The notes under the pieces: generated by a model
Databases searched by the model: none
What the model was told of the DNA's origin: nothing
What the model saw: the letters and a program-made list of their open reading frames with translations, nothing else
In this document: piece by piece, positions 12,401-23,828 of the stretch
Numbering within the stretch: position 1 is the stretch's first letter
How the letters are laid out: every line of letters starts with the position of its first letter
Made by a program: the position numbers and the translations under genes
Source: Nemertoderma westbladi
Lineage: Eukaryota > Xenacoelomorpha > Nemertodermatida > Nemertodermatidae
Direction: 5' to 3'
Assembly (NCBI GenBank): GCA_032718475.1
Contig: JAUCBJ010005177.1
Span: 1 to 58,614, forward strand
DNA length: 58,614 nt

Positions 12401-15400
12401 CGGTCATAGTCAACTCACTACACTCGTTTAGCAAAGTAATGTAGATGCGGTCATAGTCAACTCACTACACTCGTTTAGCAAAGTAATGTAGATGCGGTCA
12501 TAGTCAACTCACTACACTCGTTTAGCAAAGTAATGTAGATGCGGTCATAGTCAACTCACTACACTCGTTTAGCAAAGTAATGTAGATGCGGTCATAGTCA
12601 ACTCACTACACTCGTTTAGCAAAGTAATGTAGATGCGGTCATAGTCAACTCACAAAACTCGCCTTCATGTAGATGCGGTCATAGTCAACTCACAAAACTC
12701 GCCTTCATGTAGATGCGGTCATAGTCAACTCACATCACTCGCCTTCATGTAGATGCGGTCATAGTCAACTCACAACACTCGCCTTCAACACTGAACACCA
12801 ATTTGTAAAAGCAACTAATTTATTTTCCACTAAGAATAATAATATTATGGTATTCGCTCTAAAATGATTTATTCCCACAATATATAATTGTATTTCAACC
12901 AAATATAAATACTGTAATTATGTATTGAACAATTCTAGTTATGTATACATCCAAATTTAATCACATTTTACTTAAAATATTTCCAAATTTAATCACTTTC
13001 TACTTAATTGAATCAGTTTCAACTAACTATATTAAATTACTAACCGGACTTCAAATAATTGTATTTTAACAATAATATTTCCTCGTTAATTTGCTGATTC
13101 AATTATTATAATTATAAACTTATGATTTATTGTTGTTCCAGAGCTGACCGACGCTAGCAAACAGTTCCCTTTGTGCTCCAGTAGTGACGATTCCGCTATC
13201 TTTATCAACGGTAGTCTCGACGATATAACATCGATTTGCAGTTCCGTTAAATATGACGACAGTTCTGAGAGCGATGAAGGTAGGAGCTAACTGGGCTAAG
13301 CTAGAGTTAGCTAAGTAGGTGAAGGTTAGCTAAATAAGCTAAAGGTTATCCCCCACCCAGCATGTGGCATGGTTGACATTTTGTATTTAAAATTTTGTAG
13401 GCAGACCGTTCTAACTGATAATACTATTATTATGATTTTTTTTTGTTGACTTATTAAAATTTAAAATTAAAACAGCCCCAGGTTGAACGATAAAAGATAT
13501 ATAAACATATAAATATAATCACGTTCAGGGTGGTAAGGGTTAAGTTCAATAATAAGTCCTAACAGACATAATAACATAAATATATAAATAACATTCATAA
13601 ATAATATGCCTATATTTAGCTATAATAGCTGACTCCCTTCCGGTTGTGTTCATAGATAGTGACGCCAGTAGGAAATGGAATAATATATACAATAAATATA
13701 TTGGAAAATTTTCTTCTTAATATTTCTATTTTCCCTAACTAACAGGTACGTTACGCAGTGCTCCTACCCACACAGATTCTCGAATAGTAAACAGTAAGGA
13801 TTATCAGCTGAACGTATCCGATGTGTTGGGAACTACTGAGGAAGTCAGGAGAAGTAGTTGCAGTTCGGTATATCCTACTCCTAACAAAAGTTGTCTAAAA
13901 CAAGGATTTCTATTTCTACAGGTAAAACTGTAAATGTTTATTTATAAATAGTTACAGTATTTTTAAATATTGACAAAATCAAAATTACCGTTAAAAACTG
14001 TTAAATTGTTTTTAGCGGTATTTCAGAGATAGGGGGCGAGCCATGAAATTGGCAGAGCCTTAACGAATTGACCCTTTTAGGGGGGGTGGTGGGGGGTTGG
14101 TTGGTTGGGTTGGGTTGGGTTGGGTTGGGTTGGGTTGGGTTGGGTTGGGTTGGGTTGGGTTGGGTTGGGTTGGGTTGGGTTGGGTTGGGTTGGGTTGGGT
14201 TGGGTTGGGTTGGGTTGGGTTGGGTTGGGTTGGGTTGGGTTGGGTTGGGTTGGGTTGGGTTGGGTTGGGTTGGGTTGGGTTGGGTTGGGTTGGGTTGGGT
14301 TGGGTTGGGTTGGGTTGGGTTGGGTTGGGTTGGGTTGGGTTGGGTTGGGTTGGGTTGGGTTGGGTTGGGTTGGGTTGGGTTGGGTTGGGTTGGGTTGGGT
14401 TGGGTTGGGTTGGGTTGGGTTGGGTTGGGTTGGGTTGGGTTGGGTTGGGTTGGGTTGGGTTGGGTTGGGTTGGGTTGGGTTGGGTTGGGTTGGGTTGGGT
14501 TGGGTTGGGTTGGGTTGGGTTGGGTTGGGTTGGGTTGGGTTGGGTTGGGTTGGGTTGGGTTGGGTTGGGTTGGGTTGGGTTGGGTTGGGTTGGGTTGGGT
14601 TGGGTTGGGTTGGGTTGGGTTGGGTTGGGTTGGGTTGGGTTGGGTTGGGTTGGGTTGGGTTGGGTTGGGTTGGGTTGGGTTGGGTTGGGTTGGGTTGGGT
14701 TGGGTTGGGTTGGGTTGGGTTGGGTTGGGTTGGGTTGGGTTGGGTTGGGTTGGGTTAATTTTTCCAAATAATTGTCGTTGTCGTCACGATTTTGATATTC
14801 AAAGTTGAGATATTTGAGGGACTTTCAGACACCATTAGTTCAAGAGTATCTCTCTAGAGCGCTACATGTCTAAACATTAAAAATGTTCTCTCATTCCTTT
14901 GCTTTAAATCAGTTCAGCTGTAACTTGGCAGATTTGTACTAGACCATTATTGACCATACTGGCCAGAAGCTGTGCCAGTAAATGAAGGAGGCTAGTCCCT
15001 CTGCTGTTCTCCAGAGGGCAAAATGTCTGAAAGAGAATACCTTTTCCCATTTCGTTACCTGTTATGACGTTATTTATCGTTATTTGGTTTACTCCTAAAA
15101 ATATAACTATAACATGTTCTACAGTATTGACTTTAGTTTACTGTTTTGGTTTGAATCAATCGTACCACTGAAACCATCTCCTTTCCCTTAATTGATAATT
15201 TAACATAAAGGCGAGATAGGATTATAGTCAAGCCCCCCCCCCCCCCCCCCCCCCCGTCTCCATTTTATATTTGGTTAAAATTAGCAGTTTAATTGTTTGT
15301 TTTAGTAACAGTGGTTTATTTATTTATTAAATTAAATTATTTTTATTTTAAACAATTAGCCGGATGACTCATCTACGTGTAAAATCTCCCGCGATGAACT

Positions 15401-15905
15401 AAATTCCGCGGTTAACACGTTCCAACGATTGCGTGCGATACTCAGTCCGAAACACGTGACCCCGTTGCTACCCAAATCGGTTGCGTTTGCCTCGGAGCGA
15501 CAGGAGCGACCCTTCGTTTCCTCTGAGTCCTGCATCTCAACTGCGGCTGATTATCGATCTCTTCCTCACGAACGGAGACCACATTCCCCGACTCCGCGTC
15601 TCTCGTCCTCCCTTCGGCGACGGGTGTTGGAGGTTATCGAAGGTTCGACCGAACAATATGACGAACTAGAAGACAGCTCAATGAGAAAAACTCAATATAC
15701 CGGTAAACATCCGATTCAGAGAGCAACCTCCTGTGAATCCACTGGAAATAAACCCGAAATTCGGAGGCCTACGGGTCAGATGATTGAGTCAACCAAGGGC
15801 GGCTTCCCGAAAGTTATTATTTACAACGAAAATGGCGAGGAATTTCTAGGTGTAGAAAGTTTGAGCGACGATGAACTTCAATGTCTTAAAGATACAGTCA
15901 TATAA
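9455..15905 (+). CDS. Unrecognised coiled-coil protein, 6 exons, 432 aa
   Basis: Exons inferred at 9455-9613, 11340-11450, 11743-11911, 13142-13279, 13746-13921 and 15360-15905. All junctions are GT-AG, phases agree (0,0,1,1,0), and the frame closes with a stop at 15903-15905. I do not recognise the family. Residues ~60-135 are charged and heptad-like (EIREKDNVIKNLKNKKREK, MRAGVKRLQKILVEKEETV), a probable coiled coil. Residues ~147-250 are Ser/Asp-rich, with short acidic patches. The C-terminal third is basic and Ser/Pro-rich, ending in a compact segment VIIYNENGEEFLG ... LSDDELQCLKD. No signal peptide or membrane segment is seen. Exon 1 could alternatively be an internal exon using the TTTTGCAG acceptor at about 9465-9472. 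Introns carry three unusual tandem arrays. Confidence 0.7.
9905..10091 (+). repeat. Minisatellite, 11 perfect copies of a 17-bp unit
   Basis: Unit GTACGACCCAGGGTTTG repeats exactly 11 times (187 bp) with no visible mismatch, in intron 1 of the coiled-coil gene. Because 17 is not divisible by 3 and the unit has no stop in any phase, ORFs appear in several frames; they are repeat artefacts. Confidence 0.95.
11991..12787 (+). repeat. Two-variant minisatellite (47-bp and 40-bp units), 18 copies
   Basis: In intron 3 of the coiled-coil gene. Every unit begins TGTAGATGCGGTCATAGTCA and continues ACTCAC...ACTCG; long units (47 bp) end TTTAGCAAAGTAA, short units (40 bp) end CCTTCA. Starts at 11991, 12031, 12078, 12125, 12172, 12212, 12252, then every 47 to 12628, then every 40 to 12748. 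Order: 1 short, 3 long, 2 short, 8 long, 4 short (11 long, 7 short). Confidence 0.93.
14032..15045 (+). mobile_element. MITE family B, copy 2, interrupted by an expanded TTGGGT array
   Basis: The left edge (CGAGCCATGAAATTGGCAGA ... GCCTTAACGAATTGAC ... TTAGGGGGGGTGG) matches the left TIR of the family B copy at 37762. The flank beyond the array (TTGTCGTTGTCGTCACGATTTTGA, ACTTTCAGACACCATTAG, CTACATGTCTAAACATTAAA, CTTGGCAGAT, GAGGGCAAAATGTCTGAAAG) continues that same element in order. The right TIR is absent. It lies in intron 5 of the coiled-coil gene. Confidence 0.8.
14105..14756 (+). repeat. (TTGGGT)n microsatellite, about 109 uninterrupted copies
   Basis: About 652 bp of a perfect hexamer with the G-rich strand on +. 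It resembles but is not the animal telomere repeat TTAGGG. Runs of three G every six bases give strong G-quadruplex potential in DNA and in the sense intron RNA. The long GLGWV-type and PTQPN-type ORFs across it are artefacts. Confidence 0.97.
15133..15255 (-). mobile_element. MITE family A, half copy with C tract
   Basis: Reads TTACTGTTTTGGTTTGAATC ... CCACTGAAACCATCTCCTTTCCC ... AATTTAACATAAAGGCGAGATAG ... then a run of about 23 C. This is the diverged reverse-oriented right half of the family seen at 33062-33201 and 57090-57250. It sits just before the last exon of the coiled-coil gene. Confidence 0.6.
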
Positions 15906-16334
15906 AACATTCATAGATTTATGATATTCTATTGTGAGATTATATTCAACCTGTATTTTAATTAATATCAATATTAATACAGTAAAGTAGGCTTACTTGT
16001 TACTTCCAAGGTATAATAATAATAATTGCATCCCACCACGTTAATATAATGGTGTGCATGGAATTTCATACTGCATGTCTGTTTTTATTTGTTTTAGTTA
16101 TTGTAAATTTAGTTGAAGTTGTTTTGAGATATTTGGCAATATCCTTACTACCTCTTTGAACACTTATCCACTACTTTACTAAAGATACTTTGTTTCGAAG
16201 GCCCTTATTGTTTCTCAACTGTGCTAAACTGTGGTTATAATTCACAGATAGACCATATTCTGATTTTTAGGAATTATAGGAGCTCTGTAACTGTTGTACT
16301 AGATTGCTCTGCATTTTGCCTCTTGGCCACTTCG
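15906..16334. other. 3' flank of the coiled-coil gene
   Basis: AT-rich and without a supported gene. It should contain the 3' UTR of the upstream gene, but no consensus AATAAA was seen close to the stop. Confidence 0.5.
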
Positions 16335-19300
16335 CTAGTAATTGTCGTATTGTTTGGTTAAGGTAAAACTTAGTCTACGCTCTAGCAGAACTAAGAAACC
16401 TTCATTTCCATGGCATGATTGGTCCTCTCTGTTGCAACAACTACTACTACTATCGATCGGCATGCTGCATAGCAGCTGCATTATATATATTACATAAGAA
16501 TGCTGTGCTGGATTGACGACAAAATTGCGCCACCACAACTCCCTATCACCCACGACATTTGCTAGATCATCCGCATCTTCAAAGCCAGTGTCCTTTAAGA
16601 AGGGTCTCAAGAAAGTCATGAGCTCCATGAGGCTGCCAAAGCACAAGAATATGCACTGGCTGGTCCTCATGGAGAAAGCAATGTCCTGCAAAGCGGAGGC
16701 GGAGAGACTAATGAAACACCTCCAATGTTGTATATAGCCGGATTGGAGATGTGTTTTGTTCATTGCACTAGACACAATGAACCCGACGCAGCATTCTTGT
16801 GTCTTCCAGAGATTTGGTATGCTCTGCAGCTAGAGCCCAGCATGGACTCCCATATCAGAGTACCCGAACTACTACTGCCATAAATAATCGAACCTTGAGG
16901 TTCCGTTTTATTCTCGGAGACTTCCAAATCCTGGAAAGACGATTCAATGCTGCCCATGCCTTCCCCTTAAATATCCGAAGGTCCTCACCTGACTTCAGGA
17001 TCCATGATCCCAGGTAACAGAAGTCATCCACATGCTCAAGCATACGATCCTTCGAGCTATGCTCATCCGATCAGAGACTTGCTGAGGACATTCAAAGTTA
17101 ACTGTAAAAATTGTGGTCTTTTTGGAGTTAATAAAAAGACCAACACTAGAAGCAGCATGTTCTAATGAGCTGAGGAGCCGTTGGGCTCCCTCTAATGCTT
17201 CTGAGAGTACTCCTACGTCATCAGCAAAGTCTAGATCAGTTAGGTACTTGGCAGGATTTCCTCGACTTCTGGAGCCAGTAGGTGGAGTTATCATCACCTC
17301 ATCATCTTTATGATGATCTATGGACATCCGTAGAACATAATCAACTACAATTATGGATAAGAATGGTGCAAGTGTGTCACCCTGAAGGACTCACCATAAG
17401 ACTTAGAATGGATCTGTGTCACCATCAGCAGTGCGACATAAATGCGGTGGAATCATCATACAGTGATCTGATAGCTGCAATAATTTCCTCAGGAATCCCA
17501 AATACTGCCAGTATGCTGAACATACGTGGTCGGAAGACTGAGTCGAAGGCTTAAAGAAGTCAACAAAGATAATAGCCAGTTGTCTTTCTTTCTTTATTGA
17601 TAACTCTTCGATTACCCTTCTAAATGCCATAACAGGTTCCATGGTCCCACGACCTTTACGGAACCCATTTTGGGTCCCAAGTAACAGTCTTTCAACGGGA
17701 TCCCTGATGCAATTTAATAGAACTATGTTGTATAGGTTTGCAGCATTCGAGATTAACGTGATTCCACGAAAAGATCCATAGGTTGCCTTTCTTCGGGGTA
17801 GAGACCAACATATTTGTTTTCATTTCTTGAGGGACTCTCTTTGTCCTATACATGTCCACAATAATGGGGTGAATGAGCACCAAGCACTCAGGTATTTGAA
17901 AGACCTCAAGGCGGCTCTCCATCTACTCCACTGGCACGATTGGTCTTGATGTTCCTTAACTGCAGTCTTGATTTCAGCAAAGGAGATGTCACCAATGGGG
18001 ATATCTGTGAGCGCAGACTCAGATACACGATGTACCTCAAAGTTTTCAGGCAACACCCTGTCTTTGTTTAGAAGCTTCTCAAAGTTGGCCTTCCATCCTT
18101 TGATGAGTTCTGCTGGAGATTCAGCCTTAACCTTAGTGGTTGCGTGGTTTTTCCTCCCAGTGAGCATGTTTATTGATTGCCATGGCTGGGTTGATTGCCT
18201 GCCATTATCAGCATTGTCAATGACAAATGGCAACAACATGCTTATTGATAAGCTCCTTCAGATTATCAGAGAGCTGCCTGTTAAGATGCAGCCTTAACTG
18301 CATCCCTGGCTTTCCCCGTGTGCCCGAGACGGAGGGACTCATTCTGTGCCTTAATTTCAGCACTTTCGAATTCTGTATTTAGTCCAGTGGGTCTTTTTCC
18401 TGTTTCGATGGTATACAGGAACTGTTTCTGCAGCTGCTAACTTATAACTGCTTCTGTGAAGGAAGTATAGCCCTCGCACTGATCTGTTGCCTCAGAGGCG
18501 AGAATCTCATACTTGGTCAGGTGTAGTGTGAAGATGGATCTCACACTGGGCTGTTGTAACAGAGAGGACCAGACAGGCAAGGAAGATTTCGTTGTTCTGC
18601 TAGCACGAAGACTAAGTCTTACCTTGGCCTCATTAAGGCGGTGATCACTGGAGAAGGGTCGATGTGTAAATGCACTAAAGTCTTGCATTTCCTATGAAAC
18701 ATAATATGGTCGGTCTATCTGAGACTTGTGGCCACTGAGTCAAGTATGATTCCACAGCTTTACAGTTTCCTTCTTGAACTGGGTTCCAGTCGAGAAGTCT
18801 ATTTCCAGATATGAAATTCTGAAGATGGGCGGAATTTCGAATAACACTATTGCATAGACCCAGGGCGATATAGATGAGTGATATAGAGTTACATTAATGC
18901 CACCCAGGAGAGTTAAGAATGCTTGCTGATCCACTCCATCAGTATCTGCTTGTATATTGTGCAGAGGCGAATTCTTGTAAAAATAAGACAAATCGGTGAA
19001 AATTCAGGGATTGTGATACAGTCAGTATACAGGACATGTGTCATAAGCGAGAAATGTAACCTTTTTCTCTGCTCGCATCGCTCACCATTCAATATACAGT
19101 ATTATAATTTCACTATATCAAACTTCTGTATAATAGATTTGATATAGTTATATACTTTTAGATACTGTTTTTTAGATGTTTTTCTTAAATATTATATTCT
19201 GTTATATAATATTTAAAAAAAAACCGCCATAAATGAAAAGTTAAAATTATTGAAGGGGTGGGGGGGGGGGGGGGACGCTATCTCAGCTTCATTCCGCTGG

Positions 19301-19893
19301 GCGCCAGAAGGGCTCGCTACGCCTCTGATATTGTGGTAGATATTTTCTACTCTACTAGTTAGTAGTCTACTATCAGAAACACCTTAGGAAACTTCTTAGC
19401 CAGTCTTCCAAAATATGAGAAGTGGCAACGGATGATGCGGCTGGTGAATTGGTCTTATTTGTTTAATGCTGCATGTACAGTTGGATTCATCAATACAGTA
19501 GACCAATTCCACATGATCACTAGCATCTGCAGATGGGAGGGCAAGTCGCCAAATTCCCCCCATATCTTTCATCAGAACTTCATCAATCTGTCCATTCCGC
19601 ATTCGGTGCTCTTGAATACCCACTGCGTTAAGAGAAAGCTTATCTGCCAAGGCAGTCAGCTCACCTTGTCGCATCGGGGACCCGCGTGTTAGGGTGACTG
19701 ATGCTAGTCTAGTGACTTGCCTCAAGTTCACCAATGGCTTGGTTGGTCGGGGTGGAACGTGAGAGTAGCCTCCAACTCCAGATCCCTCTCTACCTTTTTT
19801 GTTTTGGCTAGAAAGGTCATCAGGAAAGGGACTCACAGAATTGTTGTCTGCTCTCTCCAGTAGGGTGTAAGATAGTTGTAGATCCAAATTCAC
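16335..19893 (-). pseudogene. Decayed RTE-like LINE (endonuclease-reverse transcriptase), minus strand
   Basis: Read on the minus strand from 19893 downward, fragments in several frames fall in the order of an EN-RT protein. Seen: LADKLSLNAVGIQEHRMRN (endonuclease QE-R motif, ~19640-19590); SSDHRLNEAKVRLSLRA (endonuclease SDH motif, ~18650-18590); a pre-RT linker (18239-17900); AFRRVIEELSIKKERQLAIIFVDF (RT block, ~17620-17550); DLDFADDVGVLSEA (RT catalytic FADD, ~17240-17200); DDFCYLGSWI (~17030); and DLANVVGDRELWWRNFVV near the C terminus (~16570-16520). Many frameshifts and stops separate them. This style of protein is known from RTE/BovB-like elements, often annotated 'craniofacial development protein 2-like'. 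The clade is inferred. Confidence 0.75.
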
Positions 19894-20694
19894 AGCTCCT
19901 GTCTATCAGGCAGTAGATCACTGCGAGGGCTACCTTTTACTGCCTACACAGAAGCAATACTGATAGTAACAATGTGTTAGCAAGCTGTATAATAACAGAA
20001 GCAATACAGAATATAATTAAACTAGGTAGTTTCAATACGATATACATGCATGACGTTTTTTTTGTTTTTTTTTTCGTTTGTTTTTTATTTCAGTTTGAAT
20101 ACATTTAATAATTATTAAATATAATCACATGATACGACACGGAGTAAAATACAGCATTATAAAACAACAACACTGTACATACTGTAGGCCACATAGAAAA
20201 CTGAAAATTAAGAAAACTAAATAAGAGGAGAAAAAAGCTGTGCTAAAAATAGCGGATTGCAGAGGGGGATGGTTAAAATTACAACACTTCAAAAAGTCGA
20301 CTTGCGTGAAATTAAGATATAATGAGTTTAAAAGAAGCTGAAGATGGGAGGAGATCGTTCCATAATCGAACTCGAACTCCATGGGATGATAATGACTGAG
20401 GAATGGGACTGATATCTAACCGACACACTTCCTACAGTTTACATTAGGTACGTAAAGATTCCAAAAATTAATCCATCTCCCTCCAGGGGAAATTCGAAGC
20501 AAATAACAGCTGATTACTCTCAAAAATAAAACTGCACGTAAGCGGATTCAATTCCCTGCACTACCCAGCAGAAAATGGGGGAAGTGGCGTTTTACCAATT
20601 ACAGTTGGGAAGGTGACATTACTTATATAATGTCACCTAATAATCAACTTAGGCGATACACATTGCCAGCCACGAACAGAGTTGAGAGGTCATC
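19894..20694. other. Gene-free flank with a MITE family A fragment
   Basis: Contains a T-rich run (20059-20090) and, at about 20478-20540, the reverse complement of the family A interior (TCCAGGGGAAATTCGAAGCA, AATAACAGCTGATTACTCTC). A segment near 20090-20140 (ATACATTTAATAATTATTAA ... TATAATCAC) is also shared with 33227-33272. No gene was found. Confidence 0.5.
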
Positions 20695-20699
20695 TCAGG
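20695..20699 (+). repeat. 5-bp target site duplication, left
   Basis: TCAGG immediately before the left LTR, repeated at 32640-32644 right after the right LTR. Confidence 0.85.
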
Positions 20700-21948
20700 T
20701 GTAAAAGCTTCTGTGGGATATAACTGGCCCCTTTGCTTCGCAATCCAGTTTCCCCCCCAGGCGCTGGAATACTCTAAAAGGTTCTCTAACTGTATATATA
20801 TTCCCCTCGCCCGCAAGGTACCGTTATAGGTGTTTTAACGGACATAAAAGTCATTCTGCTATATACGTGTTTTGGCGGACATGGTAAGGCAAAAAACCTA
20901 CAATGCACCAAATACCTTTCACAGCTTAGCCGTGATGATTCATATTACGACATCTAACAGCTGGTTGCTGACATGGAAACAGCCATTGGACGCATGGTTC
21001 TTTGTTTGGCTTGAGCCAATCAGAGCGATTTTTCCTGTCGACGTGTAGCTTTTCGGCCGATCATAAGGAGAGTGTTCAGTCTTACAGTTTTTTACTGATA
21101 CTTTGTTGTTATTGCTGTCTAAGCCAGAAACAACGGCTCTAGAAAGAAACATTAGTAGGCTTAAGATTATAGAGCGTATGACTGTTATCGGTTCATAACA
21201 ACTCACATATCGGTCCATATCAGTGCATATCATATCTTAACCTACCGTCTTAATGTTTTACTGTTGTCATATCTTATATCAGTGGATTGAATATTATTTG
21301 GAGAACATTTATAAAGAACCCAAATTTCCCAATTTTCTTGATACACTACAGGTTAGAGAGGCGGGTTATATATATAGCGATTGCGACTTATATTATTGTG
21401 GTGTGTATTGAATTTAATGCTATTTGATAAGCCCTACATGAGTCCGTTGCTATTCTCTTTATATATGATCAAATATATTGACGGTCGGCAAATTAGTGAG
21501 CAGTATTGTGCGTTACCGGTAGTGTGCATGATTGTGGCTGATAACTAAGCATTTCCTAAAGAATGCGCCTCATACGTGAATCATAAGCCTTACCGACTTA
21601 CCGTTGTGATTAGTATAAGTCATATCTCTGTTTACTTAGATAGAGCGCCACGTCCTAAAAGGAACTGTTAATATTTCCCGAAAGTGAATAATATTAGTCA
21701 GAAATTAATTATTAATGATCAATCGAATAATACAATACCGTAAGCTTCACTGCAATAATAATCTAAGCCGACAGAATCCAGTCTCCCGGGATTATCCAGC
21801 GGGTGAATGGACGCGCACTAGGCTGGCTTCTGCTAATGTTGTGTTTATTGGTATTAAATATTTGTCATCTTCTAAAGTATATTTGTAAACCAAAAGACAT
21901 ATAAATTTTGGCAGGTTAAACTGCTAAAGGTCTTCAAAAGCGCGTACA
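20700..21948 (+). repeat. 5' LTR (1249 bp)
   Basis: TG...CA ends. It differs from the 3' LTR by three substitutions that I could find (21033 t/g, 21113 t/a, 21595 g/a, given as 5'/3') plus one C in a C run, roughly 0.25 percent. A 97-codon minus-strand ORF inside is present in both LTRs simply because the LTRs are copies. Confidence 0.95.
20793..20801 (+). promoter_or_regulatory. Possible TATA element in the 5' LTR
   Basis: TATATATAT after CTCTAACTG, in the first 100 bp of the LTR; the same sequence is at about 31484-31492 in the 3' LTR. Position in U3 is plausible for a promoter; not proven. Confidence 0.3.
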
Positions 21949-21961
21949 ATAACAGTCATTG

Positions 21962-21986
21962 ACTTTATTGCAGTAAGCAATAAAGT
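21962..21986 (+). other. Hairpin at the expected primer-binding site
   Basis: ACTTTATTG, loop CAGTAAG, CAATAAAGT: a perfect 9-bp stem starting 13 bp after the 5' LTR. No stretch beginning TGG, the complement of a tRNA CCA end, follows the LTR directly. Confidence 0.6.
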
Positions 21987-22014
21987 TGAAAGTACCGGTC
22001 AACCGGTAAACCTG

Positions 22015-22142
22015 AACCGGTACTTCTGTAGGTCAGTAGGCCCAACTGCCAGAACCGGTACTGCTGTAGGTCCGTAGGTCCAACTGTCAGAACCGGTACT
22101 TCTGTAGGTCTGTAGGCCCAACTGTCCTAACCGGTACTTCCA
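22015..22142 (+). repeat. 38-bp tandem repeat in the leader (3.4 copies)
   Basis: Units start at 22015, 22053, 22091 and a partial at 22129. Each begins AACCGGTACT and carries CTGTAGGTC and CAACTG. Unit ends differ slightly (CCAG, TCAG, TCCT). Confidence 0.85.
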
Positions 22143-22299
22143 GTATAAGTACATTAGTATTATTTCGATTGTGATCTATAGTATATTGTAGGCTACCAGA
22201 GGAATAGGGATTGATCACCCCTCATTCTTTTGTATAGTTTACTTATTTCTGTCAGTTTTATTTCCTAGTAAGTTAATATTGAGCTGAAGACGTGTAAGT

Positions 22300-22890
22300 C
22301 TGCTCAGATTGTTCAGATAATTGTAGGCCAGACTGTTGTCGGATTGTTGTTGAGTTTGGAGAGATTACGGCGTGTGTAGAGTTTGTCTGATAGAGTGCCA
22401 TTAGTAAGTTGGGGCAGCCATATGCTGCAAGGTCAATCCCCTCTTAAAGAATAAGTCGTACTACCGTGTTAGAACGCATACTAACTAACTATTTCAGAAT
22501 CTGCATATACTGTAGTTTATTTAGGCTTGATCATAGTCTGCCAGCGTTTTAGCCTGTGTTTATTTGTGTGGTCTGTTCAGGTACCGTAATAGTTATTACT
22601 CAGATATTTTGTAGGCTGGATTGTTGTCTAGCTATTATTAGGTCTGAAGAGATTGCTGTGTGTGTGGAGTTTGTCTGATAAAGTGCGGTTAGTAAGTTGG
22701 GGCAGCCATATGCTGTAAGGTCAATCCCCTCTTAAAGAATAAGTCGTACTACCGTGTTAGAACGCATACTAACTAACCATTTCAGAATCTACACGTACGG
22801 TAGTTTATTTAGGCTTGGTGGTAGTCTGCCAGCATTTGGTTTGTATTTTGTTTGAGTATTCTGTACGGGTAGTGTAATATTTATTATTCA
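22300..22890 (+). repeat. ~288-bp direct tandem duplication in the leader
   Basis: The block with GTTGGGGCAGCCATATGCTG, AAGGTCAATCCCCTCTTAAA and GAATAAGTCGTACTACCGTG occurs at about 22409-22500 and again at about 22697-22790, offset near 288 bp. Similarity extends to both sides (TTGTCTGATA before, TTTATTTAGGCTTG after). Confidence 0.85.
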
Positions 22891-23828
22891 GAGTTTATGC
22901 GATTATTCGCAACATTCATGTCCCCAAGTTTATTCCTACAGTAATTGTGTTTGTTACACATACCGTTATAGTTAAATTAACCCCGGTACTACACGGGCTG
23001 CTTGGCGTAGGTAAAGACTGGTGACTTTGTGCTTCGGTCACTCCAGCAGATGCCGTGGTTCTTTTAACTGTTCAAGTATATTTAACTGCTGATTATTTGT
23101 TATACCAGTACTTGTACCTAATTTAGGGTTTAGTGTACAGTGCTTTCCGAAGTAATTAGTGTGTAGGCAGTATATTTGTGTTGTAAAGTGGTTAATAGGC
23201 ACGCTGGATCTGGTAGTCCGCGGTAATTAACTTCTGGGTAGGAACACTCCGTGATACATAACGTAGTACCTATAGCGATACGGTTATAGGTCGTCAGGCG
23301 GTGGTATTTTCCTATCTGGACAGTGCAATATATTTACTACTACTTATTATTTCAAATACCGTAGTACCCTGTCAGTTGTAATAACCAGAAATCTAACCCT
23401 TTGTTAGACTGGTTTGTAGACTTCCTGTAAAATTACCCTAAAAATTCGTACGTAATATTTTTGTTGTGTTTAATTTGAGAATTAATCTCACCCGTATCGT
23501 AAGTAATTTGTAGTATTAAGTAACTTAGGTAAATTAGAATTATCTGTTTTAGTGTCCCATAGGTAGCACTTCACTGAGAGCGCACAGCTTCTGTGTAGTG
23601 ACTCCCCCAGAAATAATAACATTTATTTCAAATATTGACAAAACCCTTTTAAACGGGTATATAAATATTATAAATCAACTCAAATGATTTATAAATAGTA
23701 GGCCTGCCATACAACAACTAGGTCTCAATATCAGTTGGACTGCTGCTTAAATAACGGTAATAAAGTAAGTTAAAGTAACCAAGTAACCCTAAAATATTCA
23801 GAAATTCAATTATTCTAAAATAATTGAC

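Noticed and set aside
14105-14756. True telomere
   Set aside because: The unit is TTGGGT, not TTAGGG; it lies within an intron and a MITE, with unique sequence on both sides.
14060-14808. Four long ORFs (217-246 codons) of GLGWV- or PTQPN-type repeats
   Set aside because: They are translations of the stop-free TTGGGT hexamer on both strands and have no independent gene evidence.
20940-21233. 97-codon minus-strand ORF, also at 31631-31924
   Set aside because: Its duplication only reflects the two LTRs; no protein features recognised.
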